A DNA stretch of 52,139 nucleotides from NCBI GenBank assembly GCA_049999725.1, contig JBNGIS010019978.1, positions 27,393 to 79,531 of the forward strand. Direction: 5' to 3'. This stretch comes from Haplomitrium mnioides (taxonomy: Eukaryota; Marchantiophyta; Haplomitriopsida; Calobryales). Positions 22,232 to 33,100 of this stretch are shown here, in pieces; the first letter of the stretch is position 1, and every line of letters starts with the position of its first letter. The notes under the pieces are model-generated. The model was given only the letters and a program-made list of their open reading frames with translations. It did no database searches and was not told where the DNA came from. Made by a program: the position numbers and the translations under genes.

Positions 22232-22862
22232 AGACAACAACAACATTCATCATTCTGGTGGTTCTAGAATTGCACATGCCCACATATATTGGATTGTAGG
22301 CTACTGGACAAAAAAGGAAAGAGGAGCATGAAGCTTTTTAATTTGTAGCCTGCTTCTACGACTGATCTACCTCAACAAATAATGCACAATGTTTTTAGTT
22401 GTCCTGCGGTTTTGTCAAAACTTAAACATCTTGGAGATGATGCTCTTGTGATTGTTTTATCAAAAGACGCAAGCTCTTTAAAAAAATTTTATTGACCATT
22501 TGTCAACAGAGCAAGATTGAATCTTAGATCTTTACTCGGGGTCCAGCATAGGCCTTGTATATGCTTTAAAGTTGATGCAAAATCGCATCCCTATGGAATA
22601 TGATAGACGTCAGTCTATCTACATTCCTCAAAGAGTTTTGAAAATGGCTTCCTTGCCATTCGATGTGATAGAGTCACATATAGTGTATGCATACCACAAA
22701 GAACCCATTCCTCTTGGTACTGTAGGTGCCACTAGTGATTCTATTGCCATCTCTGAGACTAGAAAGTCTCAACAGGACTCTCTAACGGCTGCAAATGCTC
22801 AGCCCCTAGATTTAGATGAGACATTTCCTCCCAAAGAGGATAAAGCCATAGCATCTATTTGA

Positions 22863-23699
22863 AGAAATTGTCTTATTAATAAAGTATTTTCTTCACAAAT
22901 TTTTATTTGCTAAAGTTTCAACTTGTTGCACTCCCAATCCATTTTAAGTTTTTCATCACAATTCAATTTGGTGCGCAAAATGGATTTTGAACAAAACGAT
23001 TTGGTTTTTTTGAAAATTAGCGAAGAAGTCTATGTTGGCTTGGAAGTTCACTTTCCTTTTTCATTTTTTGTTTCTTCTTGGACGACCTTCTGCATTCTCT
23101 AATTTTGATTACTCAACAATCTTGGATCGCTTCAGTTGTCCATACGGACATGGGCTTCAGCTATTCAAACTCAAGTTAGTTGTAGTTGTCCCTACACGCA
23201 AGTCTCTTTCAAACAAAGCGTGTTTATACTTGGGCCTCAGTTGTCCATGCAGGCATAGGCTTCAACAATCTTTTTGAATATTCGCTTCAACAATCCTCTT
23301 ATGCCAACACTCTAGTGTTTTTTTTTCAAGTTTTTTTGTATAAATTTTGAATGTTTCAATCAATTTTTCAAATTATAGATAACATTTTTTGTTTTGAAAA
23401 TATTTAACAACAAAATATTGTATAAAAATTTCTATATTATTTGTTTGTTGATGCTCATGCTTTTGAAAGATGAAATTATAGATGTAATATTGTTCGAATA
23501 CTTATAAGAAAATTTGTTTTCAATACATTTTGCACTCAAAGTGAGCTATTTTGATATGTATAATTACATTTTTTTTACAAAGGAATATTGCTAGCGTGAA
23601 AATTATAATTTTTTATGCCCAAATTAAAAAATTGATTTCTTAGAGCGAAAAATGAAATAGGAATCCTGTAGCAGTTCCTAGTTCAAAGTAGTGGCTATT
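22863..23699 (+). other. 3' flank and terminus of unit copy B
   Basis: The region is AT-rich and non-coding. A few degenerate palindromic repeats lie at about 23125-23290 (TTGTCCATGCAGGCATAGGC type). The terminal block reads GTAGCAGTTCCTAGTTC then AAAGTAGTGGCTATT, ending at 23699. Confidence 0.55.
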
Positions 23700-24149
23700 G
23701 AATGCAAAAAAGGTCATCAACATCTACACTCTCTCTTTGCTATATAACCCTTGTATTCATATAGTGGATCGAGATCTCTTGATTATAAGGATACTCCAAT
23801 AGGGAGATAGTCGACTGAGATAGTAAAGGTGTAGATGATGATAGTTTTAGGACATCAGTTGAGAATGTATTTCTCTTTGTTGAAGCTTTTTGCCAAGGTT
23901 GAGAGTCTTTTGAGCCAAGAGGGCGTCCACTCTTTAGCCTTGGTACTTGGTCAACTGCTGGTTTAGAAATATCCTGAATTCTTGTAGGAATATTCACCGC
24001 ACATATATCTAACCTTGCTACCTTTGCAATTTCATTAAATGAATTTGGCAATTGTTTGAGTATTTTAGCCAAGTGAAGAAGTCTCTTGACTTCATCCTCA
24101 CCTTGACTTATTCTTTGATCTATCCATATAGTGGATGTAATCTCCCATT

Positions 24150-24434
24150 TGTTGAATGTGAGGCTCATTAGCTCATGCAATTCATGGAAGAATGTGAAAA
24201 CATAAGATTAACAAGTATATGAGGTGAATCATGAAACTCTTCCTCTACTTCTCTTCTCTCTCCTCAATGTATCAATCTCAATAATCATACAATGTACAAA
24301 TGCAATAGGTGATTAAAGGTAATGTGCTAATCATGTAGGATTAGCACTAACCATAATCCTAATCATATAGTCTAATCATAGGTTAAGGACTAATCCTATA
24401 TTAGTCTAATCATCTTACTAAATGTAGTGTAATA
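24150..24434 (-). repeat. 3' LTR of nested copia
   Basis: It begins TGTTGAATG and ends GTGTAATA on the plus strand, so the minus-strand LTR runs TATTAC to CAACA. A purine tract (AAGCGGGAG on the minus strand) abuts it at 24435. Confidence 0.9.
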
Positions 24435-25897
24435 CTCCCGCTTGGTTATAACATAGGGAATGTTGTAATAACACATAAGATAGATATTGAACCTATGATA
24501 AAATACCACAAACACTTCAAAATAAATCTATATGAAGTACAAAAGTGTTGCCTCATAAAAACCCTCTCATACTCCTACAAGGGAAAGAGTACAACCACCA
24601 TTTATAAATGGATACAGAAGTCATATAATGACCAAATAGAGAGAAGAAATAACAAGAAAGTTGGCTATAGGCTGAATAGATAATCATAAAATAATGAGCA
24701 TATGAAGCGTGGAAAAATAAAAATAATGATCTCGACCTGATAATGAAAGAATAGTTGATGAAGTCATGATAATAAAGTCGATAATCATTGTGAACCAAGT
24801 AGATAACAAAAATGTTGATGTAGTGCCAGAGGTAAAGCCTTAGTAAATATATCGTCAATATTCTCTTTACTAGAGATAACCAGCAGAAAAATATTGTTGT
24901 TATGGTACTCATAGGTGAAGAAAAACTTTGGTGCTTTGTGTTTTATACAATCTCCTTTAATAAATCCCTATAAGAACTTCTTTACACATGCCAAGTTATC
25001 TTAAAAAAAAAACCAGTAGGGTCAGATATACAAGGTAAACCACAATGTAGATAAACATGATCAAGCATCCCTTGTTGGTATAAGCACTCTCTACTAGCTT
25101 CATATGGTGCCAACTGATTTCTTGCCTTTCCAACCTTCAAACTCCTTCGTTGAAGATTTCTTTAGAGCTCCATTGATTCTATAAGATTTGATGAGTTTTT
25201 CATCAAATTTGATCAATCCTTCATCAATCATCGATGGGCTTTGACATTTGACCTGATTCGCAAGAAAATCTTGTCAATTTGAATAGTCTTCTCATGTGAA
25301 ATGACATGCAATCTGCTTCACATTCAGATTCGATGCATAATTCAAATTTTCAATAGCATCAATCTTCAAATTGGCAAATCTTCTCATATAAGTCAACAAA
25401 AGCAACTCCAATGATGTCGTTTCTGTCAAAAAAGAATGTATCGCTTCCCAAAACTAAAATCGATCAATCTGATGCAGAGTGCAATGTTGCCTTTAGCTGA
25501 AAAAATCCAATCTGTTAATCTGATTTTGAATGAATTTCTAAAAATTTTCTTCATGAATATGTGCGCAATCCTCTAGCGAATACACCAACATATCGATTCG
25601 AACGTCGAAGTTTGTAAAATGATAGAGAACTTATTTTGAAAATTTTCAAAACTATGAATGCTTCAGCCTAATCGCTGTGTATGAGCTTGAATAAACAATA
25701 TAGTATACTATTATATTATATAAGAAAAAGTTATATGAAGAAAACTTAAGATTTGAATAGATTAAAGTATAGAGGGAAGAAAAATAAGATTTCTAGATAG
25801 ATTTTGAAAGGAAAATCTGTGTGCAGCTCATGGGAAGATCATTGAAGGTGATTTCAAAAAAAATATTTATAATTGAGCTAGTCTTATGCTTACAACG
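24435..25897 (-). other. Interior of nested copia element
   Basis: No coding region is supported; the open frame 24553-24912 is fortuitous. The junction between RNase H-side and leader-side sequence is near 25110. Confidence 0.7.
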
Positions 25898-26182
25898 TGT
25901 TGAATGCGAGGCTCATTAGCTCATGCAATTCATGGAAGAATGTGAAAACATAAGATCAACAAGTATATGAGGTGAATCATGAAACTCTTCCTCTCCTTCT
26001 CTTCTCTCTCGTCAATGTATCAATCTCAATAATCATACAATGTACAACTGTAATAGGTGATTAAAGGTAATGTGCTAATTATGTAGGATTAGCACTAACC
26101 TTAATCCTAATCATATAGTCTAATCATAGGCTAAGGACTAACCCTATATTAGTCTAATCATCTTACTAACATTAGTATAATA
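25898..26182 (-). repeat. 5' LTR of nested copia
   Basis: It has the same length as the partner LTR, with scattered substitutions only. The TATATTAG and TAGTCTAATC repeats in it are shared with the LTRs at 29933-30101 and 39309-39592. Confidence 0.9.
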
Positions 26183-28224
26183 CCATTGGAGTTTTTTTGG
26201 TAGTGAAGAATTTTTATCTTCAAAAAGAGATGGAAATATGTCCTCGTAGAAATGGCAATCGGCTAATTTGGCTTGAAAAACATCAGCTGCAAATGGTTCT
26301 AGATAGTGTATAATAGAAGGGGAGTCATATCCCACATAGTCTTTTTGTCTTTGAGGTCCTATCTTAGTCTTTTTTGGTCCCATAATTGGAACTAAGACTT
26401 GACAACCAAAAACTTGTAAATGGGATAAATCTGGTATATGACCATAGGAAAGTTGGTGAGGTGATAATGAATGAAATTATCATTGCTTATATTTTAATAA
26501 TAATGCAGCATGTAGCACTGCATGACCCCATGCAGAAACCAGTAAATTGGTCTGCATTAACATGGGTCTAGCAATTATTTGAATATTGCGTATTACTCTT
26601 TCAGCTATTCCATTTTGAAAATGGACATGCGCCATAGAGTATTGGGTATCTATACCCATAGTCACGCAAAAGTCATCAAATGTTTTTGATGTAAACTCTC
26701 CCCCATTGTCAATTCATAGGACTTTTATTGGACTTTATGGAAATTGAACTTTCAAATTCAGAATGTGTGTCAATATCCTCGGGAAGACTAAATTACAGGT
26801 TGAGAGTAGTGATACATGTGACCATTTATTGGAAGCGTAGATTATCACCACGAAGTACCAAAAAGGTCCATTGGGTGGGTCGAGAGGACCACAAACATTT
26901 GCATGTATTCTCTCAAGGAATTTTGGAATTTCCAGAATTGTCTTGGAAATCGTTGGACGTAAGGTCTCTTTACCTTGAGAACAATGTATACATGGTCTTT
27001 CAATCATAGATGGATTTATGCTTGGAGGAATAGATTGGGTTACTTTCTAAATGTTTTGAAGCATTCTGGTGCCCGGATGTCCTAAGCAATTATGCCATAG
27101 GATAGTATGATTGATTGTTTGTGCATGAGTATGAAAATTTTGTATTTGCGTGATATAAAAACCAAGAGGGTATGCAAATAGAGTTTCTTTTATTTCCGAT
27201 CCTTCATGAGTGTGCTTCAACAAATGCATCACTTCCTAGTTTTTACAAGTGCTAATATGTATGTAAAAACCATTGTCTTGTATATCACAAAAACTAATCA
27301 GGCTTCTTGTTGCACTTGGAGCATAAATTGCTGATCTCATGTGTATAGCAGTTCCTTGTGGCAATCTGATAATGGTTGATCTTTTGCCTTCGTCAATCTG
27401 ATTGCTGCCTATTATAGTAGTCACCTTTTGGTGTGAGGGCATAAGCTTGGTAAAATAGGACTTGCATTTTAAAATAGTATGAGTACTACCTTTGTCTATT
27501 ATACAGGTACGAATGTCATCAAGAGGTAGTGTATAATTTGTACACTAAATCATATTCATCTCCAGTATATTTAGATCCTCTTCCTTATTGATATAGTTGC
27601 TAAAGGTATCGGTCTACTCTATAAAGACACCATGATTCTTTGTTGCAGCTTTCTGGTTTTTGTCTTTGGAATAAAGTGCTACCAGGTGAGGTGGGATTCT
27701 GCAAACTTTATTCATATCCCCCATGGTCCCACATCTGCTGCAAACCATCGGTCCTATTGAATTACTTGAGGATGGCTGATTTTTGTTATTATATGAAATC
27801 GTGCCTCCTCTTCTTTCTCTTTGATAAAACCGTGCAGAGTTGCCCCTACCCTTTCCTCTCCGCTTGAATTGCTAATTCCTGCCAGATATAGGAGGTTTAC
27901 CCCTTTGAGAGTTCTATATGAAGGAACCAAATCTGGCCCTTGTTGTAGGCATACCTCTATTATATGTTGGCTTGGAATAATATTCTTCAGGTGCTCGGGT
28001 TTGAGGTAAGGTACCTGGGGGTCTCACTTTTGAATTCTTCATCAGCAAATCCTGATGTTTCTCTGCTAATAGTAAAAAGGCTATAAGTTCATGTTTCTGT
28101 ACTGAGCAGACAGAGTCATGTTTGCTATATGGAATGTGGATAGTGTTTTCTCAATCTGTTCCTCTTGGGAAACAGTATGTCCAAATAATGTTAACTGAGA
28201 TGTTATTCTGAGCAGCTCACTGTT

Positions 28225-28555
28225 ATATTTAGATATAGAGGAAAAATCTTGAACTCTTAAATTGACCGAATCATGCCTTGCTATAAGCAAATGAATTGTT
28301 TTAGTATGGTCAAACCTTTCTTTTAGATTATCCTAGAGAATTCTGGGATTAATCTCATTCAAATACTGAATTTGTAGAGAGTTTGAAAGGTGATGCCTCG
28401 GGAAGACCAAGGGTAAAACTGTTTTAGCATGGTCAAAATTGTTTTAGTATAATTTGAAAGAAAGATTTGACTATACTAAAACAATTCACCTGCCTAAAGC
28501 AAGGCAGGACTGGGTCAATTTAAGAGCTCAAGATTTTTCCTCTATATCTAAATAT
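28225..28555. repeat. Inverted duplication of a gag segment
   Basis: About 100 bases at 28225-28323 recur as reverse complement at 28456-28555 with a spacer of about 130 bases. Shared words include TTTAGATATAGAGGAAAAAT and GAATTGTTTTAGTAT. Confidence 0.85.
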
Positions 28556-28559
28556 CGAG

Positions 28560-29720
28560 CTTGTCTTTTTTCTTCGAACTTTCAGTTTTCACTTTGAAAC
28601 AGTTTCGAAATTTCAATAAAATATGAATATTTTCTCTGAAACAAGGATATATCTCTGATATGCTATGATGAAAAACCTTTTGAACTTTCTAGCTTCATCA
28701 AGAAAAAACTTTGAGCATTCAAAACAACTTTAAAAGAAATATGTCGAAATAGTTAGATTACACAATTTCCTCATAGATCTCAAGTGCTGAGGGTTCAAAC
28801 TTTCAAAATACTCGGACGTGTCCCATTGTCAAACTTTCACCAAAATGATGATGTATTATCGATTCAACACTTGAAATTTTGAACCTTCAAAAAATTGCAA
28901 TGAAAACTTGTCGAATTTTCACTTCTTAACTTCAAGCAATATCAAAACTGTGATCTTTTGCCTTTTCAACCTTCAAGCCTCTTCGTTGAAAATTTTTTCA
29001 CAACTCACTTCAATCTGTGAGATTTGATGAGTTCTTCATCAAATTCAATCAATCTTTCATGAATAATGGATGCTCTTTGACAGTCGATGTGATTTGCAAA
29101 ATCTTCCTATCGACAAGAACAATCTTCTCACAAGAAATTATGTTAGACTTGCTTCAAAATCTGCTTTGATGCATGTTCAAATCTTCAACAACAAAATTCT
29201 TTAATCAAATTCGTCTTCTGCTCATGAATGTTGATAAATCCAATACAATCAATGTTCTTCTTGTTGAAATTGAATAAACAACATCTAGCTATAGAATCGA
29301 TTCAATCTGATAAAAACATGATGTCTCCTTCAATTGGATGAATTTGATCTTCTCATTGAATTCTTGAGAGATTTCCTAAATTTTTTTCCATAGAGATGTT
29401 TGCAATCCCCTCGCAAATCCTACACACACTGCCTCAATTTGAACATAGAATTTTGAAAATTGAGATTGATCCTCTACTAAATACTTCAAATCTATTAGTA
29501 CTCTTCACCCCATTCGTTGTGTGTTTACTTGAATCAATAGTAAAACATTATATTATATTATATAAGAACAGATAGAGGAGGAAAACTTAACATTTAATTA
29601 GATTGAAACATAGGGGAAAGAAATAATAGATTTCTAGATAGAAAAAGGAAATTGTGTACAGATCAAGGGAAAAACATTGAAGGTAGGTCCATGAGAACAA
29701 AAAAAGTAGGAGCTTAAATT
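28560..29720 (-). other. Leader region of copia 2
   Basis: Non-coding and AT-rich. It matches the right part of the nested element's interior in 28960-29720. No domain is visible. Confidence 0.6.
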
Positions 29721-29732
29721 GTGTTGATAACG
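29721..29732 (-). promoter_or_regulatory. Primer-binding site of copia 2
   Basis: CGTTATCAACAC on the minus strand directly follows the LTR end. It is a degenerate form of the TGTTATCAGCAC primer site of copia 1. Confidence 0.5.
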
Positions 29733-29792
29733 TGTTAGATGTGAAAATTCATTCAACTTGTGAAACATGAAAAACATACAACATAATATATG

Positions 29793-29892
29793 NNNNNNNN
29801 NNNNNNNNNNNNNNNNNNNNNNNNNNNNNNNNNNNNNNNNNNNNNNNNNNNNNNNNNNNNNNNNNNNNNNNNNNNNNNNNNNNNNNNNNNNN
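29793..29892. other. Assembly gap (100 N)
   Basis: Exactly 100 N beside a TC microsatellite that probably caused the break. Confidence 0.99.

Positions 29893-29929
<37 letters not shown>
29893..29929. repeat. (TC)n microsatellite
   Basis: At least 18 TC dinucleotides follow the gap directly. The true length is unknown. Confidence 0.95.
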
Positions 29930-29932
<3 letters not shown>

Positions 29933-30101
29933 GAATGTATGAACAATCTCAATGTGTGAATGTACAATCTCATAGGTCATCAAGGTATATGTGCTAATCA
30001 TGTAGGATTAGCACTAGCCATAATCCTAATCATATACACTAATCATAGGTAAAGACCTAATTCTAGATAATTCTAGTTATCTTACTAGATATATTATAAC
30101 A

Positions 30102-33100
30102 TAGAAGTGTGAAGAATAACCATTCTAAAAAAGAGAAGTAATGTAAACAAAAGTAGAGCTGTAAAAAATAGTTTCAAACAAGAGTTAAAGTGTGAAGAGC
30201 AGTTTCAAACAAAAGTAGGAGTGTGAAGAACAAGAGTTTTGAACAAGAAAAAAAGTGTGAAGAATAGTTGTTTCAAACAAAAGCACGAGTGTGAAAAAAG
30301 AAAAATTTAAACAAGAGTATAAGCATGAAGAGCAACCGTTTCAATTGGGAGAATGAATATTAAGAACAACTGTTTCAAACAAGGGTAGAAGTGTCAAGAA
30401 AAAAAGTTTCAAACAAGAGTATGAGTGTCAAGTACAATTTAAAACAAGAGTGGGAGTGTGATACACAACACATTCAAGCAAGTGTAGGAGTGTGAAGAAC
30501 AACATCTTCAAACAAGAGTAAGTTTGAAGAGCAACTGTTTCAAACAATAGTAGAAGTGTGAAGAACAACAATTTAAAACAAGAGTAGGATTGTGAAGAAT
30601 AACCGTTTCAAATAAGAGTAGGAATGTGAAGAACAACATCTTCAAACAAGAGTAGAATGCAAAAAAAAAAACAGTTTCAAACAAGAGTAGGAGTGTGAAT
30701 AACAACAGTTTCAAACAAGAGGAGGATTATGAAGAACAATTGTTTCAATCAAGAGTAGGAGTGTGAAGAAGAACATCTTCAAACAAAAGTATTAAAAACA
30801 AAAACAATAATTTCAAACACGAGTAAGAGTGACTAGAACAATTGTTTTTAAAACAAATAGGATTATCAAGAATGACCATTTCAAAAAGAAAGTAGACAAC
30901 AATTATTTCAAACTAGAGTAGAAGTGTGAAGAACAATATTTTCAAACAAGAGTAGGAGTGTGAAGAACATAATTTTCAAACAAGAGTAGTAGTGTGAAGA
31001 CCAACCTTTTCAAACAAGAGTAGAAGTGTGAGGAACAATTGTTTCAAAAAACAGCAGGAGTGTGAAGAACAAATGTTTCAAACAAGAAAACGAGTGTGAA
31101 GAACAACATTTTCAAATAAAAGGAGTGTAAAGAACAACCATTTGAAACAAGAGTGGGAGTTTGAAGAAGAGTTGTTTAAGAAAGGTATAGAAGTGTGAAG
31201 AACAACCCTTTCGAACTAGAGTAGTAGTGTGAAAAGCAATAGTTTCAAACAAGAATAGGATTGTCAAGAACAACACTTTCAAACAAGAGTAGGAGGGTAA
31301 GAAATAGTTTCAAACAAAAGTTGAAGTGTGAAGAATAGTCTCAAACAAGAGTAGACGTGTGAAGAGCAACAATTTAAAACAAGAGTCGAAGTGTGAAGAA
31401 TAGTTTCAAGGAAGAGTAAGAGTGTGAAGAACAATAGTTTCAAACAAAAAGAGTATGAAGAATGGTTTTTTCAAGCAAAAGTAGGAGTGTGAAGAACAAC
31501 AACTTCAAACAAGAGTAGAAGTGTGAAGAACAACTATCTCAAACAAGAGTAGGAATGTAAAGAACAACCATTTCAAACAAAAGTAGGAGTGTGAAGAACA
31601 ATGATTTCAAACGAGAGTATGAGTGTCAAGAAAAAAGTTTCAAACAAGATTATAAATGTGAAGTTAGTTTAAAACAAGAGTAGGAGTGTGAAGTACAATT
31701 TAGAACAAAAGTAGCAGTGTGAAGAACAACACATTCAAACAAGTGTAGAAGTGTGTGAAGAACTTATCTTCAAACAAGAATAGGAGTTTGAAGAACAATT
31801 GTTTCCAACAAGAGTAGGAGTGTGAAGAACAACTGTTTCAAACAATGGTGGCACTATTAAGAACAACAACATTTTCAAAAAAGAGTAGGAGTGTGAAGAA
31901 CAATTGTTTCAAATAAGAGAAGGAGTATGAAAAATAACCATTTCAATCAAGAGTAGGAGTGTGAAGAAAAATTGTCTTAAAAACGGGTAAGAGTGTGAAA
32001 AGGAACCATTTCAAACAAGAGTAAAATTTAAAAGAACAACAATTTCAAATAAGAGTAAGAGTGTAAAGAATAACACTTTAGAACAAAAGTAGAAATGTGA
32101 AGAACAGTTTTAAACAAGAGTAGGAGTGTGAAAAACAACCATTTAAAACATGGAAGTTTGAAGAACTACTCCTATAAAAAGGGGAATATAAAGAAAAACA
32201 AATTCAAACAAGATTATAAGTGTGAAGAACAACAATTTAAGACAAGAGTAGGAGTGTGAAGAACAACAGTTTAAAACAAGAGTAGGAGTGTGAAGAAAAA
32301 CACTTTCAAACAAGAGTATCACTATTGAGAGCAGCACAATTTTCAAACAAGAGTAGAAGTGAAAAGAACAATTGTTTCAAACAAGACTAGGAGTGTGAAG
32401 AACATCTTCAAATAAGAGTTGTAAAGTGAATAACAACAACTTTAAACAAGAGAAAGATTCTCTAGACTAGTTGTTTAAAACAAGAGTGGGAATGTCAAGA
32501 ACAATTGCTTTACAAAAGAGTAGAATGTGAAGAACAATAGTTTCAAACAAGAGTAGGAGTGTGAAGAACAAACTTTTCAAACAAGAGTAGATGTGTGAAG
32601 AACAATTGTTTCAAACAGAAGTAGGAGTGTGAAGAGAAATTGTTTCAAAAAAAGTAGGAGTGTGAACAACAAACATTTTAAACAAAACTAGAAGTGTGAA
32701 GAATAATATTTTCAAGCAAAAGGAGGAGTATGAAGAACAACTGTTTGAAACAAGAACATGAGTGTGAAGAAGAGCAGTTTCAAAGAGGTGTAGAAGTGTG
32801 AAGTACAACCATTTCAAACACGAGTAGTAGTGTGAAGAACAATAGTTTTAAACAACAAAAGGAGTGTGAACAACAATAGTTTCAAAGCAAAGTAGGAGTG
32901 AGAAAAATGGTTCCAAACAAAAGTAGGAGTGTGAAAAAATGTTTCAAACAAGAGTAGGGATGTGAAGAGCAACAATTTCAAACAAGAGCCAGAGTGTGAA
33001 GAACAGTTTCAAACAAGAGTTGAAGTGTGAGAACTAATAGTTTCAAACAAAAGGAGTGTGAAATAATTGTTTCAAACAAAAGAAATGTGAAGGACAAAAG

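Larger units (their letters stand above)
18549..22862 (+). pseudogene. ParB-like / N4-N6 DNA methyltransferase fusion gene (copy B)
   Basis: Four exons can be inferred: 18549-18908, 19400-20828, 21575-22132 and 22232-22862, about 990 codons. Exon 1 is one frame with four stops and no known domain. Exon 2 has ITISLKNLNLP, FQIRRLNKDFFELLAQKM, CYKIAEGNHNAVAR and LTPTEATIFATDDN. These match the ParB/sulfiredoxin fold in order (R-containing first strand-helix, GxHRxxA-like motif, T/EEA helix, final N). Exon 3 has a basic KGRKRSRVEE stretch and a ruined motif IV (IANTLYGCNL). Exon 4 has HLGDDALVIV, a frame break in the motif I area, NRIPMEYDRRQ and VIESHIVYAYHKEP. It is intron-bearing, so it has been in a eukaryotic genome for some time. 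At least eight in-frame stops plus shifts show it is inactive here. Family calls rest on motif recognition only. Confidence 0.55.
16211..23699 (+). mobile_element. ParB-methyltransferase repeated unit, copy B
   Basis: This copy carries two divergent decayed reading frames, intronic arrays of palindromic 24-bp repeats and the conserved terminus at 23699. The left limit is set only by the LARD LTR. A palindrome of the family already occurs at 16290-16310, so the unit reaches at least that far, and the LARD may have inserted into it. The right edge is precise: 23700 onward matches the copia sequence at 41770 and beyond. An assembly gap of 100 N lies inside. Confidence 0.55.
24150..26182 (-). mobile_element. 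Complete non-autonomous copia element nested in copia 2
   Basis: Two LTRs of 285 bp each (24150-24434, 25898-26182) flank 1,463 bp. The five bases CCATT occur on both sides (24145-24149, 26183-26187) as target-site duplication, and removing the element joins the copia 2 integrase frame. The interior has no gag or pol. Its left two fifths match the 3' region of copia 3 (39593-40310, ending in the last codons of RNase H), and its right part matches the leader of copia 2 (28960-29730). It is therefore an internal-deletion derivative of this copia family. Confidence 0.9.
23700..28450 (-). pseudogene. copia gag-protease-integrase polyprotein (copia 2), interrupted
   Basis: Gag is seen at 28290-28081 (MLIARHDSVNLRVQDFSSIS). 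A knuckle at about 27760-27715 reads CSRCGTMGDMNKVC, with Asp where the zinc-binding His should be. The protease reads IIDKGSTHTIL near 27500 (DKG, not DSG). Pre-integrase ILWHNCLGHPG is at 27232-27047. The integrase has CIHCSQGK, HANVCGPLDPP and FQNGIAERVIRNIQ with its Glu. The frame stops at LPKKLQW where the nested LTR begins, and resumes beyond it as WEITSTIWIDQR down to about 23740. Several stops and shifts are present. Confidence 0.8.
23700..30101 (-). mobile_element. Ty1/copia element 2, with nested insertion
   Basis: On the minus strand: 5' LTR 30101-29733 (contains a gap), primer site, leader about 29720-28560, a gag with a local inverted duplication, protease, pre-integrase and integrase. 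The integrase region is split by the element at 24150-26182 and continues from 24144 down to 23700, where unit copy B begins. RT, RNase H and the 3' LTR are missing. Confidence 0.8.
29733..30101 (-). repeat. 5' LTR of copia 2 (contains gap)
   Basis: On the plus strand it runs from TGTTAGATG to ATTATAACA, so the minus-strand LTR has TG...CA ends. It shares the GCTAATCATGTAGGATTAGC block with the other copia LTRs. Confidence 0.75.
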
